Below are positions 45,011 through 56,718 of a DNA stretch of 64,000 nucleotides, one piece after another. The stretch's first letter is position 1. The number at the start of each line of letters is the position of its first letter. The notes under the pieces were generated by a model. It saw only the letters and a program-made list of their open reading frames with translations. It made no database searches and had not been told where the DNA came from. Origin of the DNA: Hemerocallis citrina (taxonomy: Eukaryota > Streptophyta > Magnoliopsida > Asparagales > Asphodelaceae); contig CM030363.1 in the NCBI GenBank assembly GCA_017893485.1, forward strand, positions 110,479,073 through 110,543,072, given 5' to 3'. Both the position numbers and the translations under genes were made by a program.

Positions 45011-47957
45011 CTTACCCGATATGTTGTCTCCCCGGACCTCACCAAAAGCTGATACACAGGAACCAGGGCTCCCCACCGGAAAACTTAGAATCTTTCCCGT
45101 AGAGTCTAGCTCTGTGGGGACTTTCTCTAAACCTCCTGCCCGCATCGGTCAACAAAGGACATGATGGATATAAGGTTTCTTATACTCCACTACACTCGTC
45201 CTTACACTAGAGCAGAACTTGCAGTCGAGACGACGTCCCCCTGACAGGCGAACACCCTCGCTAGTGCATGTCCTTACAATCAACCAAGACTCGGTCTAGC
45301 CCTACCAAAGTATCAAGGCTACCCCACTCTAAGAATAAAGGTTAAGGTTGAATTCAAGATTTGTTTTATCGACTGACTACTCAAACCATCACTCTAGCCA
45401 ACTCTAAATCTTTTAGTTAAGCGATCTATCTACCATTTCCAAATCCCTAACTCGATAATCAACTTGCTTGCCCTGATCAACTAGTTCAATTCCATTAATA
45501 GATTCTCCCCAGTTAGTCACCTTTATCAACATAGATCTCAATCTATTTCACACTACGACTCAACTAGCTCTCTAGTCCGGCCCAAGCGTTGACCCGCCTC
45601 GGCCCCCACTTGGCACGAACCCCGGACAAATCGTCCCCATCGATTGCCGCAACCACATCGACACTTGGATTTTGATTGCAACCTCGGCCCGACCAACAAA
45701 TAGCTTTTAGCTAAACTTAATGCTCCACGGTCCTCGACAAGTGGCAGCTCCAAACAAAAACCATGGAATCCATCCATGCACGATGAGTACGTCAGCGCAC
45801 GAGTCATCTCCTCTAACGCGTTCAATGTGACACGGGTCTTATTCTATCTGTCTAGATTTGCCACAAGACTTAGTCCTAGAGTCTCAAAACTCAACCAACG
45901 TACCCCAACAAGGTACATCACACTAGGAGTAAGTCCTAACCCATGAATACCCAAATAGGGATTCTAAGAGTCCTAAAAATGACAATTTAGGATTCCAAAT
46001 AGCAAATACACACTTGGCATTTATGGAAAACGGAGTCATTCCCGGTCCTGTCGCCTTGAGGAATTGTGATCGGGTACTCCCCATGCTTCTACTCAAAGTA
46101 GACAGCAAGTACAAGCACACAATGGGCATGAATTTCATCCCAAAGTGGTATACAACAATACCCCAACATCCAATACAATTTTCACTTCAAAATATTGAAC
46201 AATGTGGTCTATAATGGGGTCTGCAAGCAACTATAGGCTACTCTCTAGCAATAAAATTTAGATAATTTAGGTCCTAACACAAGTACACATCTAAGACATG
46301 AGTCTTGACCTCAAACAGCCACTCTAAGCCAACAAGATACAAGTTTAGACTCATCTCAATGATCATGGTGCAAAACAGTAAGCTCTAAGATTTACTTTGA
46401 AACTGTCGTCACTTGTAAAAATCATGTAAAATCGCACACTCATCCAAATCATGATTTCTTGGTCAATCCAGAAAGGTCAATGTGTCTACTAAAACCTTTT
46501 AGTTTCAAGTTCCTTCATAAAAGGTCGTTTACGAAGTCTTATGGTCTCATCTTTAACAAGTGTACAGAATCTCAGAACAGAACATCATGTCAACATAGTC
46601 ATGGGGTAAAATCATATTAAAATAGTAAACGGTGTCAGATCATCATGAAATTTTAGAATCTAGTTCCTGACACATTATGTTACAACTCTTCCAAAGATCA
46701 AGAGATTCTATCTAGTAGATTTCCATTTATGTCTTTTTGAATATCATCCAAAAATAGGGCAGTAACAACAACAGATCTGTTCACTAAAATATCTAGCTCA
46801 GTTTGCATGATTTTATTGACATATCTACAGTAGTCCAAATCTCATGAAATTTGAAACTTAGGTCTTAGATACACTTAACAAATACATAATAAAATTTCAG
46901 ATCATTTCCATAAGCATACAGTGAGATACAGGTCATTCTTTCTACAACAGTAATAATAAAAACTGCTTCTTTTTATTCTGACCAGAATGAAAGTTTGTAA
47001 CTTACTTTAACACCATTAAAAATCATAAAAATCCATAAAAAATACTGAAGGTGTAATATGATTATCCTCTAAAAATTTTAGATCAAAATTCTAAGTGGTG
47101 TTCATGCAATGAGCTACGGACTGACAACAAAAATTTAGTCTTTTAATGGGATTTTCTGGTTTGGTCTACTTAGCACAAAACGAGTTGTTAAAGTTCATTC
47201 CTAGGGCATTCATGTCACTTTTTCAGTCATAAAACACCATTAAACTATCCAAAAACAAAACAAGAGATTGGAAACACCCACCTTAGCTTGTAGCTTGTTC
47301 TTTTGCTTGTAGGTCCTTCTTGACTCCTATGGAACTCCTTATTTCTTTCTCCTTGCTTTGACTCCTTGTTCGTCTTCTCATTGGCTTGAGCTTCCTCTTC
47401 TCACTCCAAATTTAAGTAACTAGGATGTAGAGAATGAATTTTGGAGGATTAGAAAAGAGAGAGTTGTAAAAGAGAATGGTAGAAGAGATGGGGTTTTAAA
47501 ACAAAATGAGAAGAGTGGGAGCAAGGGGGGTGGCCAGATTTCATGGGCCTGGGGAAGAGAAGAGAGCATCACATCATGCATTTTGTTGGGGTAGATAAGA
47601 GATGATGTGATGTGGTCTTGTGGGTTATCATGATGTCTCCTATGCCACACATCAAGCTACCCTAACCCTAACCTCATTTTTTTCCCTCCCTTTCATGGAT
47701 AGGCCGGCCAAGGGTTCGGCTTGACCCATTTGGCTTTTGTTCAAGTGTTGCCTTGTTGTTTTGTTTCATTTGGGCTTCACAAGTCCAGCTCAAAACATGT
47801 ACATGTATGTATGTATGTTTATATACACATTCAAATGTATAATTGTAGGTTATTAGTAAGAAAAAAAAAATTTCACCAAAAATATAATTGTTATAACTAG
47901 TAGAGTCTAGTTTGTTTATAGAACGTATTCATCAAAAATTAGGGTTGTTACAGTTTG

Positions 47958-48022
47958 ACACTCTTTTCTTTTAAAACTATACTACTTGTTACGATTTTAT
48001 AAACTTGCAAAATATTCCATCA
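47958..48022 (+). mobile_element. Athila-type 5' LTR, final segment
   Basis: After the solo LTR the sequence continues ACACTC...ACTACTTGTT and ends at CCATCA, complementary to the LTR start TGATG. The primer site follows six bases later. Confidence 0.55.
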
Positions 48023-48028
48023 AATTTT

Positions 48029-48046
48029 TAGCATCGTTGTTGGGGA
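48029..48046 (+). other. Decayed Athila primer-binding site (tRNA-Asp type)
   Basis: TAGCATCGTTGTTGGGGA is the Athila site TGGCGCCGTTGCCGGGGA with four changes, all transitions and mostly at CpG or CpNpG cytosines. It marks the end of the 5' LTR and the plus-strand sense of the element. Confidence 0.65.
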
Positions 48047-48149
48047 CTAATTATTTTTTTGTTAATATTGGTAATTGCTAGATTGTTACTAATTTGAAAT
48101 TTTTTTTTTGTTATTTAATAGCTATATTTCAGGACAGAGAATCGTATCA

Positions 48150-49068
48150 CCATGGCGAACGAGGGTAATAGAGAAGAGAATAAGGCTTTATGAGACTATG
48201 CTATGTCCTTGGTTAATGGAGCAACATCGAGCATAAAGAGGCCGACTATACAAGCTAACTATTTTGAGAATAAACCGGGAATCATTCAAATGATTCAATA
48301 GTCAATTCAATTTGGGGGACTGTCACATAAGGATCCTAATGTTCACATTGCAAACTTTCTAAAAATTTGCGACACTTTCAAGCACAATTGAGAATCAGAT
48401 AATGCAATCCGATTGAGACTCTTTCCTTTTTTCCCTAAGAGATAAGGCAAAGGCTTGGCTATATTCTCTGCCACCGGGTGTTATTACTACTTGGGAGGGA
48501 CTTGTACAAAAATTTATTGCTAAGTATTGTCCGCCGTCAAAGACAGCAAAGCTAAGGAATGACATTATCACATTCACTCAATTTGAGGCCGAGTCATTGC
48601 ATGATGCATTAGAGATGTATAAAGATTTATTGAGAAAGTGTCTTCATCATGAACTTCCGAAATGGCTACATGCGCAAACTTTCTATAATGGTTTGGGAGA
48701 TACAAGTCGGTTTATGGTAGATGCAGCAGCTGGAGGAGCTCTTATGAGCAAAACTCATGAAGCGACCTATGATATTTTAAAGGAAATGGCCTGTAACAAT
48801 TATCAATGGTCTTCAGAGAGAGCAATGCCTAGAAAAGCAGCTGGAGTTTATGAGCTTGATCCTATTACCACATTAGCTGCAAAAATTGATATTCTATCAA
48901 AACTGTTAGGTAAGATATATGTTAAAGTCATTTAGACTAGTATTATTTGTGATCATTGTGCAGGAAATCACTCAAGTATTGATTGTCAAGTGGGAAATCC
49001 ATTCTCTCAATCACATTCCTATCAAGCAAATTATGTGTCCAACTTCAAACATTGAAACGAAATTTGTG
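48150..49068 (+). pseudogene. Athila gag
   Basis: It begins MANEGNREENKAL and continues IKRPTIQANYFE, then LRLFPFF, DKAKAWLYSLPPGVITTWEG, FIAKYCPPSKTAKLRNDI, FEAESLHDALEMYKDLLRKC, LHAQTFYNGLG, VDAAAGGALMSKT, ACNNYQWSSER and CDHCAGNHSSIDC. This is the Athila gag capsid plus the start of a zinc knuckle. The CCHC spacing C-X2-C-X4-H-X4-C is present in the last motif. Early stops and two frameshifts inactivate it. Nothing of pol follows. Confidence 0.9.
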
Positions 49069-49568
49069 AATTTTAGACATCATTCGCTATTTTTAAATTA
49101 TATCTAACTTTCCACTGGTTGATAGTTTTGTTATGTTTCTGGAAATAGCATGTATGTTGAATCTTGATCATTTTGATCTATTAAATGAAATAATTTGAAG
49201 GAACTTCCAACTAGTAGTATACTCATAGACCTTTTTTGTAAAACCCGAGAACTTGAAATTCCAAGTAGTATGTTATTTATAATTATTGTTACTAATGACA
49301 AAAACTACATGTTAAAATCTCAGCTTACTATTTTGATGTACACAAGTTGTCATGAACTTAGGGCCTTTAAATTGACATCGAAATGCATGTTTAATGACTT
49401 CTAAATCTTGACATGAATTGTAGACGAGCATGTGCCACAGTAGATAATAATTTGTATGTGGTTAAATTGATACCTAGCTCATTTGTGCAACTAGTGACTA
49501 ATTTGCTCACTGTTTTGGAGTGCAGTTTAAGATGATTGTTGTACGAGCCCATGATTGTTGTTTGGGGA
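49069..49568. other. Unassigned stretch after Athila gag
   Basis: No protease, reverse transcriptase or LTR features are visible. Athila pol and its 3' LTR are missing, so a deletion breakpoint must lie between gag and the LTR that ends at 51914. Confidence 0.4.
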
Positions 49569-51914
49569 TGATAATACCCCGATTTTGTACTTTAGTGTGT
49601 TTTTAATGTTATGTGAATGTTTGGGACTTGTTCGGTCATGTTTAACCCTCGAAACCGGTCCGACATGAACCCCTAAATGACAGTTTTTAAACTGCTGTGC
49701 TTGTTGTTTGAAATTTTGAATTCACCTTTTTTGGACTTTAGATCACTTCTTTGCTTAGATATCTTGTGGATCAATTCCTATAGTGTTGGGTTATGGTGGG
49801 GACACCTAGATGGGTGATTTTATCACCAAAATGAGCCCGATACCTCGATTTATTCGTTGTTTTCGGGTTGTCATCATTGGCTGATCGCGCCCACTATCTT
49901 GAGCTATTTGTGCACCTATTTAGGTGGTAAGCATCACTTATAATAACATTAGGTTCCTGTTAACTAATGTGGTAATATGAACCCTAGGTCCCTGTTGATA
50001 ACACAGGGTTAATTGGGTAGAATAGGAGCCTGTGTCGCCTTGAAAACATCGACGGTAGACTGTTGTCGCGTTCTGGCTTATTTCACTATCCAAGGAGGAT
50101 TTCACTCGCTATTTTAGGAGCTACAATAGGTCAGTTTGACCATGGAGAAGTTGAAGATCAGTGGGACTCATGGAGAGAGTGGTCGCAGCCCAGTGACATG
50201 TTCGAAACTTCAAGCGAAGAGGGCGAAACGGCGATCGAGGGGAGCTCGACATGCTATTTTTGTTAGGCTCGAATTAGGCCTGAGTTGGAGGCCGAGTTGG
50301 ACCCTATTTGGTTTGAGTTAAATCTTAACTAAAAAGATTAGGATTGATTAATAATGAAGAACTAGATAAGTCATCTTGTGATGGATGATCATTTGAATCT
50401 AATAGAGGCATTTGACTAGTTGTCTAACTTCGAATATATGAAAAATTTTAAGTTAGGATTATATAACTAGAATGGTAGATTGATTGATAATGGGATTTAC
50501 AAGTTGATTAATATGATGTAGGGCTTGAATCACTAGTCAGCTAACAGTGTAGAAGCAAGTAGAAGCAAGTAATTCAATATTTGATTAATTGAACCTATTG
50601 GGCCAGAGTTGTAATAACATGAGCCATTAGAATAAAGTAGACTAATTGATAATTTGAACCAATCTAGTAATTTTAGAATTAACTACTTACTAGTTTTAAT
50701 AAGTTGTGTGTCGTATCATGTCCTTGTATGTGACATTTTGTCTTTAAGTCTAAGATGCATTGTCTAGTAAGTTGTAGGTGATGATAAGAGAACCAGACTA
50801 AAACTCTAGAATTTATAATCTATAGCCTTGATAACTGGACTCTTGTATTAGCGATGTTTTAATCAGTGGATTTGTGCCCTTCGGGGATGAAAGAGTGAAT
50901 TTATTGGAAAGAATTTCTAATTGAGAAGAAGACTGGTAGGGTACGCTAGCTCTCGGCCACGTTATTATTGTTTGTAAAGGTAGGAACTAGTTGGACGCTG
51001 TCTCACCTGTCAAGAGGACACGTGCGGCACCGTCTCCAATGGCCAAGGGGACACGAGCGGCGTTGTCTCGACTGTTGATTTCTAAAATCTAGTGTAAGGA
51101 CGAGTTCGTCGGAAGCTCAGGGAATGGACCCTAATTACCCAACAAGTTCTATGTTATTTAATTCGAATAGGGAGAAAGAGTGGGTGAGATGTACACCGGA
51201 GGGTATCAGGGTACTCCACTCCACATCGGATGTACGCCGGAGGGTAACAGGGTACTCCACTCCACATCAAACACTACTGGCTGCAGAGGTAGAATTGGAC
51301 CAAATGACTGCAACCTCTTCAGTCACCAGATGAATGTCAGAAACAGGAAAGAGTACAAGAGTAGGATGCATGGCGAGGGATCGAACTTTATCATATGGAG
51401 AACATGATCTTGATTTGGGGAGTATGCAGTATGGGATGAATATGTTTCGAAATCAAGTGTGCAATAAGGTAGGAGTATCGTGTGCATTTGAGTTTGTGCA
51501 TTAGATTCCAGGTCATGTCATACACCGACACTTGTGGATTGACTGCAAAATTTTTCTTTTGCACCAAATATCGGTTGTTAAGGTTTTGGGATCGCTGGTT
51601 TCATCAGCATTGTGTCAGTTGCATTCAATTGACGTGCCAACAGTTTGTTTGTTGCAGGATTGCTGATCGTGGAGATGGAAACTCGAGCTGTGTGGAGCAT
51701 TCATGTAAAGATTACTGATCATTTGTAATATGTAAATTATCGATGTAATTCATGATGAAAATTTTCTTATGTTTAACAATTTTGTACATTGTAATAACAT
51801 TTGTGAAAATAGAAGTTTTTAATTTCCTGTGTTTTTCGGTGATATGAACTCATTTGAAGTAGGAATTCTGGGTTGTGTCTCGAGTTTCCAGAGTATGAAA
51901 ATTAGGGCACTACA
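49569..51914 (+). mobile_element. Tekay-like LTR, right part of the 37352-51914 insertion
   Basis: Starts TGATAATACCCCG and ends AGGGCACTACA. It has the palindrome at 51613, the B-box-like block near 51345-51390 and the GAAGTTTTTAATTTCC end signal in plus orientation. AAGTT after 51914 pairs with GAGTT before 37352, whereas the five bases before 49569 (GGGGA) match nothing. Either it is the 3' LTR of an element whose 5' LTR starts at 37352, or the remainder of one LTR split by Athila. Confidence 0.6.
51613..51634. promoter_or_regulatory. Conserved LTR palindrome (copy in the 49569-51914 LTR)
   Basis: TGTCAGTTG-CATT-CAATTGACG forms a 9-base-pair stem as RNA, including two G-U pairs, 280 bases from the LTR's 3' end. 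Confidence 0.55.
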
Positions 51915-52450
51915 AAGTTGAGCTCTGAACTAGTTGTGGAAGAAGGTCACTTGGGAGACGAGCGAGATGAAGAGCATCGCTGGGCTCTAGGAGAGAGCCG
52001 TTTGGGAGGCAAGTTTGGGGAGAAACTCTAGGGGTGAGTTGAGCTCTGAACCCATTGTGGAAGAAGGTTGCTCGGGAGGCGAGCGAAATGAAGAGCATCA
52101 CCGGGCTTTAGGAGAGAGCCGTTCGGGGGGCGAGTTTGGGGAGAAACTCTAGGGGTGAGTTGAGCTCCAAACTCGTTGTGGAAGAAAGGCCGCCCGAGAG
52201 GTGAGCGAGATGAAGATCATCATCGGGCTCTAGGGGAAAGCCGTTCAGAAGGTGAGTTTGGGGAACAACTCTACGGGTGAGTTGAGCTCCAAACTCGTTG
52301 TGGAAGAAGAAGGCCACTCGGAAGGCGAGCAGGATGAAGAGCATTGTCGGGCTCTAGGAGAGAGTCGTTTGGGAGGCGAGTTTGGGGAGCAACTCTAGGG
52401 ATGATTTGAGCTCTGAACTCGTTTTGGAAGAAGAATGCAGCTCGGGAGGC
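51915..52450 (-). repeat. Host Tat element, sub-terminal tandem repeats (right part)
   Basis: About four and a half units of roughly 120 bases: GAGCTCTGAACTCGTTGTGG, AGGCGAGCGAGATGAAGAGC, GGGCTCTAGGAGAGAGCCGT and TTGGGGAGAAACTCTAGGGG. Continues the array of 37027-37351. Confidence 0.88.
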
Positions 52451-52872
52451 AAGTAGAGCACCAAACTTATTATATGGAGTAATGAGTTGTTGGGGGGGGG
52501 CTTGAAATAAGAGCTGAGAGCCGAACTCATTGCCTTTTGTTGGGTTGTGAAGTCTTTTATGTTTGCTAATGTTGTTGTGACCCCCTACTCTTTTCCATTA
52601 GCAAATTGTTGTGTATGTTAGGTGTGACTATCGTGATGACGTGATTGCCCGTCTCTGTACCAAGCTCCGCGGGGTGGAGTTTGGGCTTACTTGCTCATGG
52701 GAAAAGATTTCCAATCGAAAGTGGAGCTCAGCCACTTAAGGAGAGTGTTGACCCGGAGGGATACTAAAGCGAGGACCCATGATGAAGGTCTTCGGGATAA
52801 GCCTCCAATTGATGTGGGGGTTACTCTTACAATACCAGGGCTTCCCTTGCTGTGGCGGCAATCTAGAGGAAC
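52451..52872. other. Host Tat internal stretch without recognisable pol
   Basis: Reverse transcriptase, RNase H and integrase should lie here but none is seen, so this Tat element has a large internal deletion like its relative at 38587-44015. A short G run occurs at about 52492-52500. Confidence 0.4.
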
Positions 52873-53304
52873 TCAGAGGTTAAATCCCTTCGTCGTTCTT
52901 TGCTTGCAGACTACCACCGAGAGGGACGAGTTGAAGAACGTAGTGATTAAGAAGAGCTTAGAGGTAGCTCTTCTGGGTTTGAGACAATCTCGTTTGAGAT
53001 TGAGGCCCTCGAATACATTCAGGAAGAGAATGTTTACCGAGCTTCCGTTATCGATAAAGATATGATGCACCTCATGATTTGCCATACATGTGCTGATTAC
53101 GAGCACGTCGCAGTGAGGTGTTCGAACACCTTCAAGGTCTTGGTCTGAAAATGTGATCGAAACCCCCGAGTTCTTGGGAGGGGGGATGTTGTGCACTGAG
53201 TTCACTTCACAGACAAATGCTTTCCTTGAGGAGTTAGATAATCCCCTCATAAGTCCCCTATGGATGGAGTGAAATACTTCCATATGACCCGAGTCTTGGG
53301 ACAC
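52873..53304 (-). pseudogene. Tat protease region (host element)
   Basis: The reading gives ISTCMANHEVHHIFIDNGSS followed by VNILFLNVFEGLNL and KRDCLKP. D-N-G-S-S is the aspartic protease active-site form usual in Tat elements and is intact here. Upstream are VNSVHNIPPPKNSGVSITFS and the linker from gag. The frame breaks after KLFLIT, so no active product is expected. Confidence 0.82.
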
Positions 53305-53479
53305 AAAAGGCCTCTTTAGGTGTTTGGTGGCTCCTTGGCGAGAAGAAGTTCGGAGTTGTTCCTCTGGGCAAACTTGGCGAGCTACCCCCGTTGGAGCTGG
53401 GCTTCTAGTTCATCTTTGAGGGCTCGACAATCATCAGTAAGATGCCCGTGATCTTTGTGGAAAGCACACCACTTGTTTC

Positions 53480-55058
53480 TATCCTTTCTCCTGCTTAGGG
53501 TGTTCTTCTTGGGGGAGGTCGAATGAGTCCCTCTTTGTCAAATTCCTTGAGGGTTGTAGAGATGCTGGCGTTAAGTGGGGTGTTATTCTCAAAATGAGGT
53601 GTTGGAGGTGGACAACGCTGGCCTGTGGCATAATTCTGGGACTTAGTGTGTTCATTTTCGTTGGTGCTTTTCTGTTTATTCCTGGATGAGGTCACCTCTG
53701 GTTCTTGAGGTCAAATAGCATCATCCACTCAGATATACTTCTCAACTCTTTGAATAAGGTCGGCGAAGTCCCGATGGGGCCTTTTTACAAGAGAAAGTTT
53801 AAGACAGTCATGATTCACATTGTATCTGAAGGCAGCCGTGGCTACGGCTGAGTTGAGTGAGGGGATAGAACGGGACTCGGTTGTGAAGCGCCGAACATAA
53901 CTCTTGAGGGTCTCCTTTCTTTTCTTCAGGTAAAGTAAGGAGGCACTTGTCTTCTCTATCTTGCAGCTGGTGATGAAATACATGAACTAGAGCTCATCAA
54001 GTTGGTCGAAGGAGAAGATTGACCTTGGAGAGAGAAAGATATGAGAGAACAACTCCCGTGCGGATCTCTTCAGGGTTGCTGGGAACGTCTTGCAGAGGAG
54101 GGAGTCGAAAGCTTGGTAGACCATCATGAGGATTTTAAAACTTTCAAAATGGTCTAACGGGTTGGACTACCCATTGTATGACTCAAAGGCTGGAATCTTG
54201 AAGTTGACGAGAACATGAGCCTCGATTTATTTTCTGGAGAAGGGGGTCTGATGGGATGGTATGTTCCTTCATGCCTTCCTTCTTCTTGATTCAGTGACGC
54301 TAGACAATCTTCCATCTTTTGGAGGCGTTGGAAGACAACGTTGTTTTTCTCTTCGTATCTAGTGAACTCGTGGGCCTCCTCACGTCGTAGCGAAGTGGAG
54401 CGGTGAAGGCTAGTTGGTCGGGTCTTTCTTGGAAAGATGTTGAGGGATTGAAGGATTTCATCTTTAAATTTCGGAACTCTGCCCTGGTGATAGGTATTTC
54501 TTCATTTCTTCCTCTCCTTGGGGTCTGGTTGACTTGTTGGAGTTGGGTTCCTTCTCTCTGAGGGGGAGTTCTTCTTGGTCCCCTGGGAGAGTGATGACTT
54601 CTTCTCCCTCTGGGAGAGAGGGTTCTTCTGCATCCCCGACTCCGAGGAGAGGGCCCCTAGTGCCTTCTTGATGTGAAGGATGGAGGAGCCCGTCCCTTGC
54701 TCGTGATCTGCTCGAGCATCCCCGATGTTTAGACTCCTGCTATCGGGAGTTTATGATATGTCGGAGGTCTTGTTGCGGCCGAGTGCTTCAGGGGGCACCA
54801 TGGAGGGTTTAGAGGTGTAGACCGACCCCCTATTCTCTCTCCAATGTGATGTGTAGGGTGCTGACTTCTTCGAGAGCCCCCAGGTGGAATCTCTTTGGAG
54901 GGGGGTTTAGTAGGTTATTCTGGATGAGGAGGTTGATCAAGTTGAAGGGTATGAGGGACGTCCTCATGAGGAGGAGATGGAGGAGGAGGAGGAGGAGGAG
55001 GAGGTGAGTTGGCTCGCCCGCTGGAGGCCGCCGCATTCCCTTTTTCTTTTAGTGGCAT
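53480..55058 (-). pseudogene. Tat gag (host element)
   Basis: The start codon at 55058 follows the primer site, as in the nested copy. MPLKEKGNAAA is followed by a proline run and PHEDVPHTLQLDQ. Later RRFTTESRSIPSLNSAV and CLKLSLVKRPHRDFADLIQR with VEKYI match the gag domain of the nested Tat element. Many frameshifts and stops are present. Only parts are readable in any one frame. Confidence 0.78.
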
Positions 55059-55110
55059 GGCTGAAAACGATTTTTACAGCCAAAATTTGGTTGGATTGCT
55101 TTTTCTGTCC

Positions 55111-55126
55111 CTACAGACGATGTTAA
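55111..55126 (-). other. Decayed primer-binding site of the host Tat element
   Basis: The minus strand reads TTAACATCGTCTGTAG where the nested copy has TGGCGCCGTCTATGAG-type sequence. The GGCGCC core has become AACATC, consistent with loss of methylated cytosines. Confidence 0.55.
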
Positions 55127-55128
55127 TC

Positions 55129-55795
55129 TGCTGCTGTTTATTTTTCTGTGTGGGAGCGAACAGATTTTTTGAATTATTTTTATAAAAAAAAAGCTGACAT
55201 TTTTTACTTTCACCGATGTTGACTATTTTCAACTGATGTTGACTTATGAATCTGACACGTTTGCAACGTTGGATCTGATCTGGATGGTAACGATCGCCCC
55301 GATTGACTTGCAAAATTCTGAAACACCATTTTTTACCCCGACAACATACCCTCCAAAGCTCAAGCCAAAACTCAAGAATAGAAAGAGAGTTTTCAGGAGC
55401 AAAATACTGATTACCTATTTGTTGTGGAGGTCATGAGGTATTTATCTCTACTTCCAGGTATTTTGGGTAGAATTTGTTATCTCTTCTTCATGAAGAGATA
55501 AGAATGGTTGGAGAGATTGAATTAAAACACTTGTCTTGATAAGAGATATGGGTTTCAAATTATTTCTTATGTATAATTATGATTTTAAAAAATATTTAAA
55601 TAATATGGACTCATTTATATTGGGTTGTTATGAAACCCAGTAAGACAGATCCGTTTTGGGTTATTGGGCTTTAGAGATGCCCAATTTCCCTTCATAGACA
55701 TGTTTCTAGTAAAGTTTGGTGTTTTACCCTTAAGAGCTTTAAGATTCATTCCCGATTTGAATGATCCTGATTTAGTTCTATTTTTACCTATATCA
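55129..55795 (-). mobile_element. Host Tat element, 5' LTR (667 bp)
   Basis: Plus-strand ends TGCTGCTGTTTATTT and CTATATCA. Homologous to 43307-44015 throughout. With 30153-30467 it brackets the host Tat element. Confidence 0.82.
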
Positions 55796-56718
55796 CAGAT
55801 CAAACGAATCATGAAGGATCCGAAACAGAGTTCACTCTGAACTCGGGAATGAAGCGGCTATGTAGAATGATCGTGTGTGCTGATCACGCGCTCACTTGTG
55901 TGCCTAGGAGATCGAGCGGTCGAAGGCTCGCGCAAGAGGCTTCTTGTTCGGATGACAGAATTGGCGACCTATATGTGCCTATTTGGCCATCCAAGAACTT
56001 TGCCGACCTATGGAGAGCTTTGCCAACCTCCTACAAGCTTCGCCGACCTACATTCTCGTTGACCAAGCCCCTCTTGCTTGTTTTTGTCATCCAGTTGCTC
56101 CGTCAACTGAGCTATCTCACTTCTTCGACCAAGGAGCTCGTCGATCCATAGCTTGGTGACCTAGGTCGACCTCCTAGTCTTCAGTGTCATCGACCTCGTC
56201 ATCCAACCCGTCCACTAAGAATATCCTCCGACCAAAGAGCTTGTCAACCTCAGAGCTTGGCGACTTGGGTTGCTGTCGAGCTTCATCGAGTTTGACTTTA
56301 GCTTTCTTCAAAGCTCTTCAAAGCTTGATATCAGGTTTAATTAAGTTTAGTTTTTGGCCACTCTACGAAGCTCGATCTCGGGTTCAGGTTTAGAGCATTT
56401 GTCGAGCTGGAGTTTGGCCCACTTTCAGAGTTTGGGTTTTGGCTTAAGTTTAGAAGCATTGTCGAGTTGAATTCGGCTAACTTTGGAGCATCTTCGGGTT
56501 GAGTTTGGCAGCCTTCGTAGCTCTTCAAAGCTTGATATCGGGTTTGGGTTTTGCCAACTTTGGGTTGAGTTGAGTTGGGTTTTGGCCAAGTTCCAAGCTT
56601 GATGTTGATCCCAAAGTTCTTGTTGAGTTCAAGTCCTTGCTGAGCTTTGAAGGTGGCCAATTGTTGGTTGCATTGCTTCAAGGCAATATTTTATTCTTTA
56701 TGCATGCATGGAATGTAT
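55796..56718. other. Unassigned repetitive sequence left of the second Helitron
   Basis: GC-richer than its surroundings, built from degenerate words such as TTGCCGACCTA, TCGACCAAG, GAGCTTGGCGAC and TTCAAAGCTTGATATC. Similar TCGACCAAGTGCTTCG words occur at 58700-58960, so the Helitron inserted into one repetitive tract. No protein is supported. Confidence 0.5.

Larger units (their letters stand above)
44174..47952 (-). mobile_element. Solo LTR of a Tekay-like retrotransposon (3,779 bp)
   Basis: It starts TGTAGCACCCCG and ends AGGGTTGTTACA. The 5-base duplication GTTTG is perfect (44169-44173 and 47953-47957). Orientation is minus from the AATAAAAGTTTTTAATT signal near 44265-44280. It shares the palindrome (44446) and B-box-like block (about 44700-44755) with the other LTRs. 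No coding domains. Confidence 0.9.
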
